Source: a virus. From it: a stretch of DNA of 42,226 nt. Positions 1 through 7,338 of the stretch are shown here, piece after piece; the first letter of the stretch is position 1; each line of letters begins with the position of its first letter. The stretch spans positions 1 to 42,226 of IMG/VR virus record IMGVR_UViG_3300005936_000005, one strand, 5' to 3'. The notes beneath the pieces are model-generated. The model ran no database searches. It was not told where the DNA came from and saw only the letters and a program-made list of their open reading frames with translations. A program made the position numbers and the translations under genes.

Positions 1-110
1 AAGTTTTATTATTAAAGATATATTATGAAAAAGTTATTTATTATGTTACCTATTTTGTTTTGAGTGTTATTGTTTTCTTGATGTTGAACACAACAAGTTA
101 TTGAACAGGT
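1..110. repeat. Terminal direct repeat (copy 1), circular overlap
   Basis: These 110 bases are identical to the last 110 bases of the window (42117-42226). The repeat begins in the leader of the lipoprotein gene and runs 86 bases into its coding region. A repeat of assembly k-mer size that starts and ends inside a gene is typical of a circular contig whose ends were not trimmed, giving a unit of 42116 bases. A true short direct terminal repeat is also possible; the sequence alone cannot decide. Confidence 0.9.
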
Positions 111-510
111 TGTAGAATATGGTAATCCTATTGTTATTACAGAAGAACCAGTTTGAATAGTTATTAACGCACAATTTACACAAGACTTTATAGATAACTA
201 TCAATATGAAGATAGTGAATGATATATGTTTGCTATAAACATAGATTGATATTATTATAACACGTTTAGAAAAGATAATGGTTGAGTTGGTAATTCACGA
301 AAGCATTGATTGACTTGAGCCATACCTGCTTATAAATTTAAAGAATGAGTAGATTGGTATATACCATTCAAACAAATTAAGTTAGCTAATAAAGATACTT
401 ATTGATTTCACTATATGTATTTTGTGAAAAAAGATAGTTATGATATAAAAATTTCACCAGTAAAAGAATGAGTAGAAACACATCATATTAGTTATGAGTT
501 TTATTATTAA
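25..510 (+). CDS. Putative phage lipoprotein
   Basis: With UGA as Gly this is a 161-residue protein. It starts with two lysines, then a hydrophobic stretch (residues 4-17) and a lipobox-like F-S-G-C ending at Cys20. Gly13, Gly19 and Gly21 are all written TGA, so the lipoprotein signal exists only in the recoded reading. The mature part is rich in Tyr, Asp and Lys (for example G-Y-Y-Y and Y-M-Y-F) and is otherwise unrecognised. It is probably exported, lipidated at Cys20 and anchored on the outer face of the host membrane. Superinfection exclusion or an outer spanin role are both conceivable, but the sequence supports neither directly. Across the circular junction it follows the lysozyme region. 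The leader holds the TTTTATT motif common in this genome and no clear Shine-Dalgarno. Confidence 0.75.
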
Positions 511-565
511 CCTTTAAAAAATGGCAAGAGAAATAACTAAGACAGAAGCACCTATCAAAATCTAA

Positions 566-903
566 CAGCGATTAGCCACCGTAAGTGGCTTATATGTCAG
601 AGATAACCCTAAAGGTTTGACTTGACTAGAAAATAAATCCCACAAGTTTCCCTGTGGGAATATAGGGGAGCTTGGTATATGCCACCGTGATAGGTCGGCT
701 CCCCTGAATTAACTTAAAGATATATACATCTACATAGACCGCACCACGTTGGAGAACGATGCTAGCAAAAGCTCCATTAAAATCTGAGTATGGCATTAAG
801 AGTCAATTCATCTTTGTATGAACACTTGAAACCGATATGATAAGACGGGATTTATGTAGAGTTGTATATCCTTAGATAACCTTTTAACTTATAATATGTA
901 GAG
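566..903 (+). ncRNA. Structured non-coding region with several hairpins
   Basis: This 338-base gene-free stretch lies between the lipoprotein gene and the next small gene. It can fold into a row of hairpins: GCCAC/GTGGC at 575-589, AACC/GGTT at 605-617, CCCACA/TGTGGG at 639-658, and GGGGAGC/GCTCCCC at 665-704, the last enclosing two weaker stems. A longer-range pairing CTACATA/TATGTAG (730-736 with 853-859) encloses TGGAG/CTCCA. It is more GC-rich than the flanking genes, as structured RNA in an AT-rich genome often is. No tRNA cloverleaf, promoter or terminator was found. It could be a regulatory RNA, an origin or a packaging signal; no known family was recognised. Confidence 0.5.
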
Positions 904-1251
904 ATGAAAACAATCTGATTGAAAGACTTAAAACTAAAAGAAGTTGAAGAAGTAGTTGAAGAAGTAGTAGTTAAAGAAACTAAACGAAAACCATTATTTC
1001 TTTGAATGAAAGAGAAAGATATTTTTAGGATAGAATATTTTGATGATTATATTTCTTGATACAATAAAGATTGACTACAAACTTATTATGAAAACTCTGA
1101 TAAATATTGGAGTAAAAAAGAATATAAAGATTGACTACCAACTTATTATGAAGACTCTGATAGAGATTGGTTGAAAAGAGAGGACTGAAAAGAGATAGAA
1201 TATATAGATTGAAAATACTATATAGACTGAGAAGAAGCAGAACTAATATAA
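904..1251 (+). CDS. Small repeat protein, DG-L-x-TYYE repeats
   Basis: 115 residues with UGA as Gly. The N-terminal third is an acidic Glu/Val-rich run (E-E-V-V repeated). Residues about 55-100 hold two near-identical units of the type Y-x-D-G-L-x-T-Y-Y-E-x-S-D, each ending in Trp, followed by two shorter I-D-G-K/E units. The pattern resembles the D/N-G turn repeats of MORN or YwqK-like proteins, but the match is loose. The repeat-forming glycines are mostly TGA. It is the first gene of the accessory array. No function is assigned. Confidence 0.7.
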
Positions 1252-1275
1252 TATTTTACTAGATAACCTTAACCT

Positions 1276-1521
1276 ATGGAGAGAGAAGACCTTATAAAAA
1301 AATATCAAAAAATACATAACGCAAAAGAGATTGTATATCCAATTGAAATCATTTCTGACCTAGAGGAACTAACAGAAAAGCCTGTTGTTGATATTGAAGC
1401 TATAATGAAATTAAATGGTAGTTATGTTTATGTTGGTGATAGTAATTATATAAGACGACAACATATTATAGAAAATAAAATCAATGAGATTATAGAGAAG
1501 CACCTCACACAGAAAGACTAA
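1276..1521 (+). CDS. Small hypothetical protein ending KHLTQKD
   Basis: 81 residues, no TGA codons, acidic and helical in character (E-R-E-D-L-I-K-K, I-I-E-N-K-I-N-E-I-I-E-K). The last seven codons and the following intergenic DNA are almost identical to those of the gene ending at 3453 (43 bases, one mismatch). The 3' end therefore looks like a shared module spread by duplication or recombination. Start ATG 1276 lacks a clear Shine-Dalgarno. No family was recognised. Confidence 0.7.
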   Translation: MEREDLIKKYQKIHNAKEIVYPIEIISDLEELTEKPVVDIEAIMKLNGSYVYVGDSNYIRRQHIIENKINEIIEKHLTQKD

Positions 1522-1540
1522 ACAAGTAAAGACTATTTAT
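1498..1540 (+). repeat. Intergenic repeat with gene 3' end (copy 1)
   Basis: This 43-base segment encodes the KHLTQKD tail, its stop and the AAGTAAAGACTATTTAT spacer. It recurs at 3430-3472 with a single difference (A versus C after the stop). Shorter relatives of the spacer follow three other genes of the array (near 2461, 2950 and 3913). Confidence 0.85.
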
Positions 1541-1558
1541 TATATAAGATATTAGAGG

Positions 1559-1723
1559 ATGAAGAAACTAACAAAGAGAATAGAAATTGATTTAGAATTT
1601 GGAAGTGATTTTCAGAAAGAAGTATATGAGGGTATGATAGTTTTGGTTATACAATCTGTCCAATTAAGAATGGAGGAAACGCACAAAGGTAATTCAATAA
1701 AAGTTAAGATATTAGATAAATAA
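1559..1723 (+). CDS. Small hypothetical protein
   Basis: 54 residues, no TGA codons. It starts K-K-L-T-K-R-I-E-I-D-L-E-F, a beta-strand-like pattern, and continues with a hydrophobic helix (M-I-V-L-V-I-Q-S-V-Q-L-R-M-E-E). Its start lies 37 bases after the upstream stop, behind a copy of the array spacer. No family was recognised. Confidence 0.55.
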   Translation: MKKLTKRIEIDLEFGSDFQKEVYEGMIVLVIQSVQLRMEETHKGNSIKVKILDK

Positions 1724-1751
1724 TTTTTAATTACATAACAATATATAGAGT

Positions 1752-1913
1752 ATGATGAAGAAATGCGAATCTTGTTGAAAAATCTGAGACACAAAAGAAT
1801 TATGACAGGAGTGGCTATGTTTAGATTGTTATCTAATAAAATATAAAATCACTCAAATATTTCCACTAATATCAATCATAATTTTAATAGCTATATTTTT
1901 AATATATATATAA
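1752..1913 (+). CDS. Zinc-knuckle protein with C-terminal membrane helix
   Basis: 53 residues, readable only with UGA as sense. Two C-x-x-C pairs (Cys5/Cys8 and Cys23/Cys26) form a probable zinc ribbon; the first pair is C-E-S-C-G with Gly9 written TGA. A very hydrophobic Ile-rich segment from about residue 33 to the end should be a transmembrane helix. A cytoplasmic zinc ribbon tethered to the membrane is the simplest reading. The start could be either of two adjacent ATGs (1752 or 1755). Confidence 0.6.
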
Positions 1914-1952
1914 CCAAATTAACCTTTTTAACCAAATAAAACCTATAACAGT

Positions 1953-2213
1953 ATGAACCAAGTAATACAAGGAGAATGTTTAGAAGAGATGGACAAACTA
2001 ATAGAGCAGTGAATAAAAGTAGATGCTATTATTACAGACCCACCCTATTGAACTACTGCTTGTGCAGTAGCTAGTTATACTAAAGAATGTGAACATTATT
2101 TTGTAGATACTTTTTGAAATGTTTGAAGTATATGTTGTAGATGCTGAAAAAAACAATGACTTTTAGATATAAACCAACAACAGATGGAAACCAACAACAT
2201 ATGGAAACCATAG
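1953..2213 (+). pseudogene. Truncated DNA methyltransferase (N-terminal stub)
   Basis: 86 residues. The first 45 match the start of beta-type N4/N6 DNA methyltransferases: Q-G-E-C-L-E-E-M near the start, then D-A-I-I-T-D-P-P-Y-G-T-T-A, which holds the catalytic D-P-P-Y motif (Gly written TGA). Full enzymes run 200-300 residues and include the F-x-G-x-G SAM-binding motif. Here the protein diverges after T-T-A into a short Cys-rich tail (C-C-R-C-G) and stops. The SAM site is missing, so methylation is unlikely. It is best read as a decayed gene fused to unrelated coding sequence. A 27-residue stub at 2388 has a similar opening. Confidence 0.65.
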
Positions 2214-2293
2214 AGTGTTATCAATTAAATAAGGCAAAATTTAAGAGGACTAAGATAAGTAATATTTAGATTTTATATTATATTATCAGAAAG

Positions 2294-2380
2294 ATGAAAA
2301 TAAATTTATTATATGTGTTTTATCTGGTATTAGTTGTGTTAATAATAATTGAATGGATTTTTTTTATTCCTAATATATAA
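2294..2380 (+). CDS. Possible 28-residue membrane peptide
   Basis: After a two-residue basic start (M-K-I) almost every residue is hydrophobic: one transmembrane helix with a single Glu near the middle. AGAAAG stands just before the ATG as a weak Shine-Dalgarno. Very short, so its reality rests on the RBS and on its place between two genes of the same strand. Confidence 0.4.
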   Translation: MKINLLYVFYLVLVVLIIIEWIFFIPNI

Positions 2381-2387
2381 TATAGAA

Positions 2388-2471
2388 ATGAAGAAGATAA
2401 TACATTGAGATTATTTAGAAGAGATGGAAGAAAAATATATAAATATAATAAAAGAGAGACTAACCAAGTAA
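2388..2471 (+). CDS. 27-residue stub resembling a methyltransferase start
   Basis: Reads M-K-K-I-I-H-G-D-Y-L-E-E-M, with Gly as TGA, which is the usual opening of beta-type DNA methyltransferases, then ends after a short charged helix. It holds no catalytic motif. Together with the stub at 1953 it suggests repeated loss of methyltransferase genes in this array, leaving the translated start behind. It ends in the array spacer repeat. Confidence 0.4.
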
Positions 2472-2490
2472 AGACTTTTTATATATTAAC
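2461..2490 (+). repeat. Array intergenic repeat (copy 2)
   Basis: TAACCAAGTAAAGAC followed by a T-rich run and ATATATTAAC, lying at the end of the 27-residue stub. Same element as those after 2950, 3451 and 3913. Confidence 0.75.
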
Positions 2491-2499
2491 TAAATTATT

Positions 2500-2952
2500 A
2501 TGTTTTCAATAACAAAAGATGGTAAAAAGTTAAGTAAAGATTTATATACACGAGACGAAAAAACTAAAACACTATCTACTAATGAATGTTGATTAGTATT
2601 AGATTTTAGTGATTGTTCTGATTGTACTTTTTATACTAGTTATGGTTGTACTTTTGATACTAGTTCTAATTGTACTTTTAAGACTGATTCTGATTGTACT
2701 TTTAAGACTGGTTCTAATTGTACTTTTAAGACTGGTTCTAATTGTACTTTTAAGACTGGTTATTATTGTGTAGTGGTTCGTAGAGATATATACGAGGTAG
2801 TAGAATTAGAAGAAAACAAAACAATAAAACTTAATTGATATTTAATAAAATGATATACTAATATAGGAGAAACCCATACAATAAAGATAGACTGAAAAGA
2901 GATAGAGTTGAGTGAAGAGAGTTATCAATCATTCAAGAAACAGTTTGAGTAA
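2500..2952 (+). CDS. Cysteine-ladder octapeptide repeat protein
   Basis: 150 residues. The centre is a perfect eight-residue periodicity: Cys at positions 42, 50, 58, 66, 74, 82 and 90, each internal unit reading C-T-F-x-T-x-x-x. The DNA repeats every 24 bases (2623-2766), with the last three units almost identical. An eight-residue turn with stacked Cys, Phe and Thr suggests a small beta-solenoid with a cysteine ladder. The C-terminal 60 residues are a separate, non-repeated domain with several TGA glycines. The function is unknown; phage genomes carry similar C-T-F repeat proteins of unknown role. Repeat number is likely to vary between relatives through slippage. Confidence 0.75.
2623..2766 (+). 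repeat. 24-bp coding tandem repeat, six units
   Basis: Six in-frame 24-base units, each beginning TGTACTTTT and continuing with A/G-ACT and a variable end. Units four to six are nearly identical, so recent expansion is likely. It encodes the octapeptide repeat of the enclosing gene. Confidence 0.85.
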
Positions 2953-2998
2953 ACAAGTAAAGACTATTTATATAATTAACCCTTATGAGATATGAAAG
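2950..2998 (+). repeat. Array intergenic repeat (copy 3) with start region
   Basis: Runs from the stop of the repeat protein through AAGTAAAGACTATTTATA and CCCTTATGAGATATGAAA, so it includes the start codon of the next gene. Copies at 3451-3498 and 3913-3959 match it closely. This is a gene-cassette boundary conserved from stop to start. Confidence 0.85.
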
Positions 2999-3453
2999 AG
3001 ATAATGGAAGAACTAAAAGAAAATAGTAAGTGCCGAAGCATATCCACTATTGTATGATACTTGGTATCACAAGGAATGACTTTTATGGTAGGTAATATTA
3101 CAGAGGATGAATTAAAATATCATAAAAAAATTATGATAGAAAATCTCAAATTCCTCACAAAAGATAAACAAGAGTGTTTCTATTGTTGAAGTACTGATTG
3201 AAAATGTTTATGTGATGCTATGGAAGAAACTGAAAGAAGAATTGCTGATGAAAAGCAAGAAGAATATAATACAGAAAAGCCTGTTGTTGATGTTAGGGAC
3301 ATCAATGTCCCAGACATATATATAACACAGTTCAAAAAGGTATTATCAGAGCGATGGGAATATATACAAGAAAATGGTAAACATTGAAAAGATTGTCATC
3401 AGATGTATATGGATTTTGTAGAAGTAGGAAAGCACCTCACACAGAAAGACTAA
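2992..3453 (+). CDS. Zinc-knuckle accessory protein
   Basis: 153 residues. A central C-F-Y-C-G-S-T-D-G-K-C-L-C segment looks like a compact zinc-binding knuckle. Both glycines in it are TGA, and C-x-x-C-G is the usual form of such knuckles. The N-terminal part is helical and includes a short hydrophobic stretch (Y-L-V-S-Q-G-M-T-F-M-V). The last seven residues (KHLTQKD) are shared with the gene ending at 1521, at DNA level too. ATG 2992 follows the conserved array leader; the upstream ATG at 2985 opens only a 13-codon frame. No known family. Confidence 0.65.
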
Positions 3454-3498
3454 CCAAGTAAAGACTATTTATATATTAACCCTTATGAGTTATGAAAG
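3451..3498 (+). repeat. Array intergenic repeat (copy 4) with start region
   Basis: TAACCAAGTAAAGACTATTT, an AT-rich stretch, then CCCTTATGAGTTATGAAAG. It differs from copy 3 at only a few positions and again reaches into the first codons of the next gene. Confidence 0.85.
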
Positions 3499-3923
3499 AC
3501 ATAATAGAAACCTATGACAATATATTCGAACAATTAGTAGAAGAGTTTGTTAGGGTATACTTTACAGAAGACGATGATAGCGTGGAAGATTATTATATTA
3601 TAGGTAGTTGCTGAAGATTAGCACCTTATACTGTAGGGATTGGAGATGATTACTACTTCCGAGATATATGTCAGATGTATGAAGCACTTAAGAATGATAT
3701 ACCTAAAGAGACGTTATTGAAACGGTATGATTACAGTTATGATATATACCAAAAGAACTCAAAGAACGATAGCAAGAAAGAGGATGAACATATAATCAAT
3801 CTAGTAAGTTATACGTTGTGAGCGTTACCGTATACTAAAGAAGACAAAGCAGAGGCTGAAAGGAATATCAAATACGCTAGAGATATGTTAGAGGAAAGCA
3901 TTAAAAATAACATAACCAAGTAA
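3492..3923 (+). CDS. Acidic hypothetical protein
   Basis: 143 residues, rich in Asp, Glu and Tyr. It opens with an acidic helix and the segment Y-F-T-E-D-D-D-S-V-E-D-Y-Y. Only two TGA glycines are present (I-I-G-S-C-G-R and T-L-G-A-L). The C-terminal third is a charged helix (E-D-K-A-E-A-E-R-N-I-K-Y). Its size and charge resemble small DNA-mimic or anti-host proteins, but nothing identifies it. It sits in the array between two copies of the spacer repeat. Confidence 0.65.
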
Positions 3924-3959
3924 AGACTATTTATATAATAACACTTATGAGATATGAAA
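3913..3959 (+). repeat. Array intergenic repeat (copy 5) with start region
   Basis: TAACCAAGTAAAGACTATTT, then an AT stretch and ACTTATGAGATATGAAAC. Last and most diverged copy, leading into a 28-codon gene. Confidence 0.8.
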
Positions 3960-4040
3960 CGAAGCCAAATAAAATATGATGATATAATGTGGGCTAAATT
4001 GGTATGTAATCACAAATACATAGCACTAACACTACAATAG
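3954..4040 (+). CDS. 28-residue peptide at the end of the array
   Basis: Starts in the same leader position as the two preceding genes and reads M-K-R-S-Q-I-K-Y-D-D-I-M-W to a TAG stop. It may be the remaining start of a lost gene, as the conserved leader would keep driving translation. Confidence 0.4.
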   Translation: MKRSQIKYDDIMWAKLVCNHKYIALTLQ

Positions 4041-4053
4041 CGGTAGGATATAT

Positions 4054-4143
4054 GGAAGGATAGCTAGATGTGGACTCAATGTATGACGTTAAAAGCCAGA
4101 CATCCACAAACAGCGCTTGAAAGGGTAACAACCTTTTCCTTCC
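4054..4143 (+). ncRNA. tRNA-like folded element
   Basis: The 90-base segment is closed by a seven-base-pair helix GGAAGGA/TCCTTCC (4054-4060 with 4137-4143). Directly before the 3' strand stands a five-base-pair, seven-base-loop hairpin, AAAGG-GTAACAA-CCTTT (4120-4136). That is exactly the geometry of a tRNA acceptor stem and T arm. The loop lacks the T-T-C-R-A core, and the rest folds better as one long arm (GTGGA/TCCAC around ATGT/ACAT) than as D and anticodon arms. A three-base CAT follows rather than CCA. I read it as a tRNA-like or tRNA-derived structured RNA, not a working tRNA. Confidence 0.5.
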
Positions 4144-4176
4144 CATAAAAATATATTATATAACAAATAAACAATA

Positions 4177-4248
4177 ATGGCATATAACTTAGTATTATAT
4201 GTTTTTTTTATAATTGAAATTATTATAATGTATATATTTATATGGTAA
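4177..4248 (+). CDS. Possible 23-residue membrane peptide
   Basis: After M-A-Y-N the peptide is almost wholly hydrophobic (Leu, Val, Phe, Ile) with one Glu, forming a single helix. It ends 10 bases before the RgpF-like gene. Too short to be certain; several similar peptides occur in this genome. Confidence 0.35.
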   Translation: MAYNLVLYVFFIIEIIIMYIFIW

Positions 4249-4258
4249 ATGATTATAT

Positions 4259-5071
4259 ATGAGAATATGTCTATTTAGTTCCTATACAGAAGAAAGGATC
4301 ACAGATAACGTATTTTTATATATCAAAGAATTATCAAAACATTGTGAAAAGGTTGTGTTCATAACCAACCATAGAGATATAAACTCTATAGATCTAATTA
4401 GACTTATGAATATATGAGTACAATTAGAGTTTGTAGCTAACTGATGATATGATTTCGGTATGTTCAATAGTTTCTTATTAACAAACAAAGAGATCATAAA
4501 CAAATATGATCAGATACTATTATGTAACGATTCTATGTTGATCATAAACAAACTAGATAACGTATTTGAGTGGATAAACAACCAAACAGCTGAATACCTA
4601 TCACTAACAAATAGCTACGCAGACGAACAAGCGATAAACTCATACAACAACGCTATGGGTAGGATAGAGAGATGATATATACCGATAACCCAGAGTAAAT
4701 TCCAGGAATCGTATTTTCTTGTGTTATCATGAGAAGCTAAGAAGCTGTTAGAGCTACCAACTAACAGAATATACAGTATGAAAGAGAAGATAGTCTTAGA
4801 GTACGAATTGAGATGGTCTGAACTAGCTAAAACTAACTACACAACAGCAGTTATGTACGAGATAGACGACTACATAGCTAAAGGTGTATGTGTTAGGAAA
4901 GATGTATATACAGACGAGGTATGTAGATCATGATGATGTACGCTAAGTTACGAAGCAGCGCCAGAGTTGGTTAGGTGTTGATTACCACTAATGAAAAGAC
5001 ATTACCTAAACGAAGAAGCGTATAACAAAACTATAGAATTTTTAGTATCTAATCAATACAAATGCTTATAG
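4259..5071 (+). CDS. RgpF-like glycan synthesis protein
   Basis: 270 residues. It matches the rhamnan-synthesis F family: a Rossmann-like start (M-R-I-C-L-F-S-S-Y), the motif N-G-G-Y-D-F-G at residues 61-67 with both motif glycines after Asn as TGA, L-L-C-N-D-S at 87-92, and Q-E-S-Y-F-L-V-L later, the family's usual Q-S-Y-F-L-V-F. These proteins help assemble rhamnose-rich surface polysaccharides. It heads a three-gene cassette; its last ten bases overlap the next gene, so the products are probably co-translated. It may alter host surface glycans (blocking superinfection) or decorate virion parts. Family identity is fairly sure, substrate unknown. Confidence 0.75.
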
Positions 5072-6294
5072 AGAGACGTTATGAAGACCTATGTAAGAAG
5101 AAATCAGACATCAACGAGCATCTACCAACGCTCTACAATTTAGCTAACGAGTGTAAAACTATCGTAGAGTTAGGTACAAGGAACGCTACCAGTACAGCAG
5201 CTATATTAGCTGGTATGGAGAGAGACGCTAAATTCATCTCGTATGATATCAACGAATCAACAGAAGCTAGAGAGTTAGAGCAACTAGCTAAGAGATGTAA
5301 TAAAGATTATACGTTTATGATCGGTGACTCAAGAGGGGTGGATATAGGTAATGTTGATATGTTATTTATCGATACACTACATAACTGATCATTATTAAGA
5401 GAAGAACTAAAGAACATAGTAGGTAAAGTTAACAAATATATCTGTTTCCACGACACAACAACGTTCTGAGTTAAATGAGAGACAGAAGATGAGTGACTAT
5501 TAAAAGCTATAGACGAGTTCAAACAAACGTATCCAGAGCGAGATACTAGTATAACATATACCAACAATAACTGACTAACTATATTGATTAAAGATAACCC
5601 TATTATAGTATATACAGCTATCTATTGAGATTTCGAGACACTAAAGAAACAACCAAGACAGGATATAGATACAAAGTTCGTATGTTTTACAGATAGAGAT
5701 GATCTAGATGTAGAGGAATGAGCTAAACGAAATATCATCATAGATAAATCCAGACCTGAGTTGAACAACAGGATGAGAGCTAAATACTTCAGAACACACC
5801 CGTTCGAATACTTTGATGCCGATAAAGTTATATATATGGACGGTAGCGCTAGACTATTAAGAGAGGATTCGGTAAGATATTTCGCAGACCAGATCAAAGA
5901 ACACGATATATATAACATCCAACACCCAAACAGAGACAACATATACGATGAAGCTAAATTCTGTATGATGTTAACGGCAGATAACACATGACCAAGGTTC
6001 ACTAAATATATATGAATGCCACTAATAGAGCAGGTAGAACATTATAGATCACAATGACTACCAGACAACCATATATTCTGTGCTACATGATTATTATGAG
6101 TAAAAAGATCTAACAAAATCATAGACGCGCTAGATGAACGGTTCAACGAGAACAAAGAACGAACATACCAAGACCAACTATCATTCCCGTATGTTGTATG
6201 GAAGAACGATATAACTAATAAATACTTCGAACTACCATGAACGCTATGGAAGAACGAATATATAGTTTTTAATCCTCATAAGAAACCTGACTAA
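5062..6294 (+). CDS. Methyltransferase-glycosyltransferase fusion
   Basis: 410 residues in two domains. Residues about 1-185 are a class I SAM methyltransferase: V-E-L-G-T-R-N-A-T-S-T is the nucleotide-binding loop, followed by F-I-S-Y-D-I-N, M-I-G-D-S and D-M-L-F-I-D-T-L-H-N-G, typical of the Methyltransf_24 type that acts on sugars. Residues about 190-410 resemble the DUF616/TOD1 glycosyltransferase family: F-V-C-F-T-D-R, N-R-M-R-A-K-Y-F and V-I-Y-M-D-G-S-A-R-L, where the D-G-S segment is in the usual place of a GT-A metal site. A single chain that builds and methylates a sugar fits a glycan-capping role. The start overlaps the upstream gene by ten bases, and the stop overlaps the next start (TAATG). 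Confidence 0.75.
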
Positions 6295-7004
6295 TGGTTA
6301 AACTATCGTTATGTATTCCTACATATAACAACCCTAAATTGATAGAAGCTTCTATAGAGAACTTAGAAGATGTTTTAGAGTGAATAGATTACGAGATATT
6401 GGTACTTAATGACGGTACTGATGACGAGACACCACATATATGTGCTAACGCGATAGCTAACAACCAAAAGATAAACTATATCAAACCAATAGATAACCTA
6501 TGAGTAACTAAAGCGTGGAACGAGTTAGCTGATAGCGCTAGAGGAGAGTACATCAGTATAATAAACGACGACGTTGTATTCCCTAAATGGTTCTATCATA
6601 AGATCATCAAAGCTATAGATGAGGAGACAAGAGACGATATCATGATGTATAACCCTAGGTTCAGAGAAGAGAGAGAGGACTACCCTATACAATACTACGG
6701 TAACCATATATGTGGTCATTGCTTCACGTTCAGAGCTATACATAAAAATAAACTGTTCCCGATACCTGAAGTGTTCAAGATATTCGGTAACGATAACCGG
6801 TTATGACATAAGATCAACGATCTATGATACAACCAACGTATAGTACACGATGCTATAGCGTTCCATCTCAAATCACAGACAGTAAAGAACATACCTAACA
6901 CAGACGTACAACCATACAAAGATATGTGCGAAGAGATGTGATGGACTATACCTACAGTATACCCATTACCAGAAGATGATTTAGATTATAACAAAGTGAT
7001 ATAA
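6294..7004 (+). CDS. GT2-family glycosyltransferase
   Basis: 236 residues. The opening L-S-L-C-I-P-T-Y-N-N-P is the canonical start of GT-A family 2 enzymes. L-V-L-N-D-G-T-D-D-E-T follows about 30 residues later, then N-L-G-V-T-K-A-W-N and I-S-I-I-N-D-D-V-V-F, the last being the D-x-D-like metal and nucleotide-sugar site. The remainder (G-N-H-I-C-G-H-C-F-T-F-R) is the acceptor half. It begins in the stop codon of the fusion gene (TAATG), so translation is coupled. With its two neighbours it forms a small glycan-building operon. Confidence 0.85.
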
Positions 7005-7005
7005 C

Positions 7006-7308
7006 ATGAGGAACTGTATACTATGTGACTGACTTAAATACTGAGACCAGTTTATAGAGAAACGACCAGAGAGGGTAAGGTTCTGTCTTAAGTGTGCCAA
7101 CAAACATAGAGATGATACTAAGTATGAATGAGAGCATTTCTGGATAAGCTGAGACCAAGGTAAAGGGTACTTCGTTAAAGACGGTAACGATATAAGATAC
7201 ATGAGCGAAGATGAGGTAGCTAAGATAAATAAACTAAGTACAGTAAAGATCATGAACAACCGCTACAAAGATAAATTTGATAAAGAATCCAATACCAACA
7301 AAGAATAA
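7006..7308 (+). CDS. Small zinc-finger protein
   Basis: 100 residues. Cys4/Cys7 and Cys27/Cys30 form two C-x-x-C pairs, a probable zinc ribbon; the rest is charged and helical (S-E-D-E-V-A-K-I-N-K-L). Several TGA glycines occur in the first half. It starts one base after the GT2 stop and precedes the terminase genes. Small zinc-ribbon proteins at this position are common in phages but carry no assigned function. Confidence 0.65.
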
Positions 7309-7338
7309 CATAAACGTTTTACATTATTAACCAATAGA

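Noticed and set aside
521-565. 14-codon frame after the lipoprotein gene
   Set aside because: Too short, no ribosome site, and it runs into the structured non-coding region.
665-704. GGGGAGC/GCTCCCC stem as a tRNA acceptor
   Set aside because: Only 26 bases lie between the arms, too few for a tRNA, and no T-loop is seen.
2623-2766. 24-base tandem repeats as a CRISPR array
   Set aside because: The units are directly adjacent, without spacers, in frame, and encode an octapeptide repeat.
1498-3959. Intergenic repeats as a CRISPR array
   Set aside because: Distances between copies vary and the intervals are genes, not spacers; no cas genes are present.
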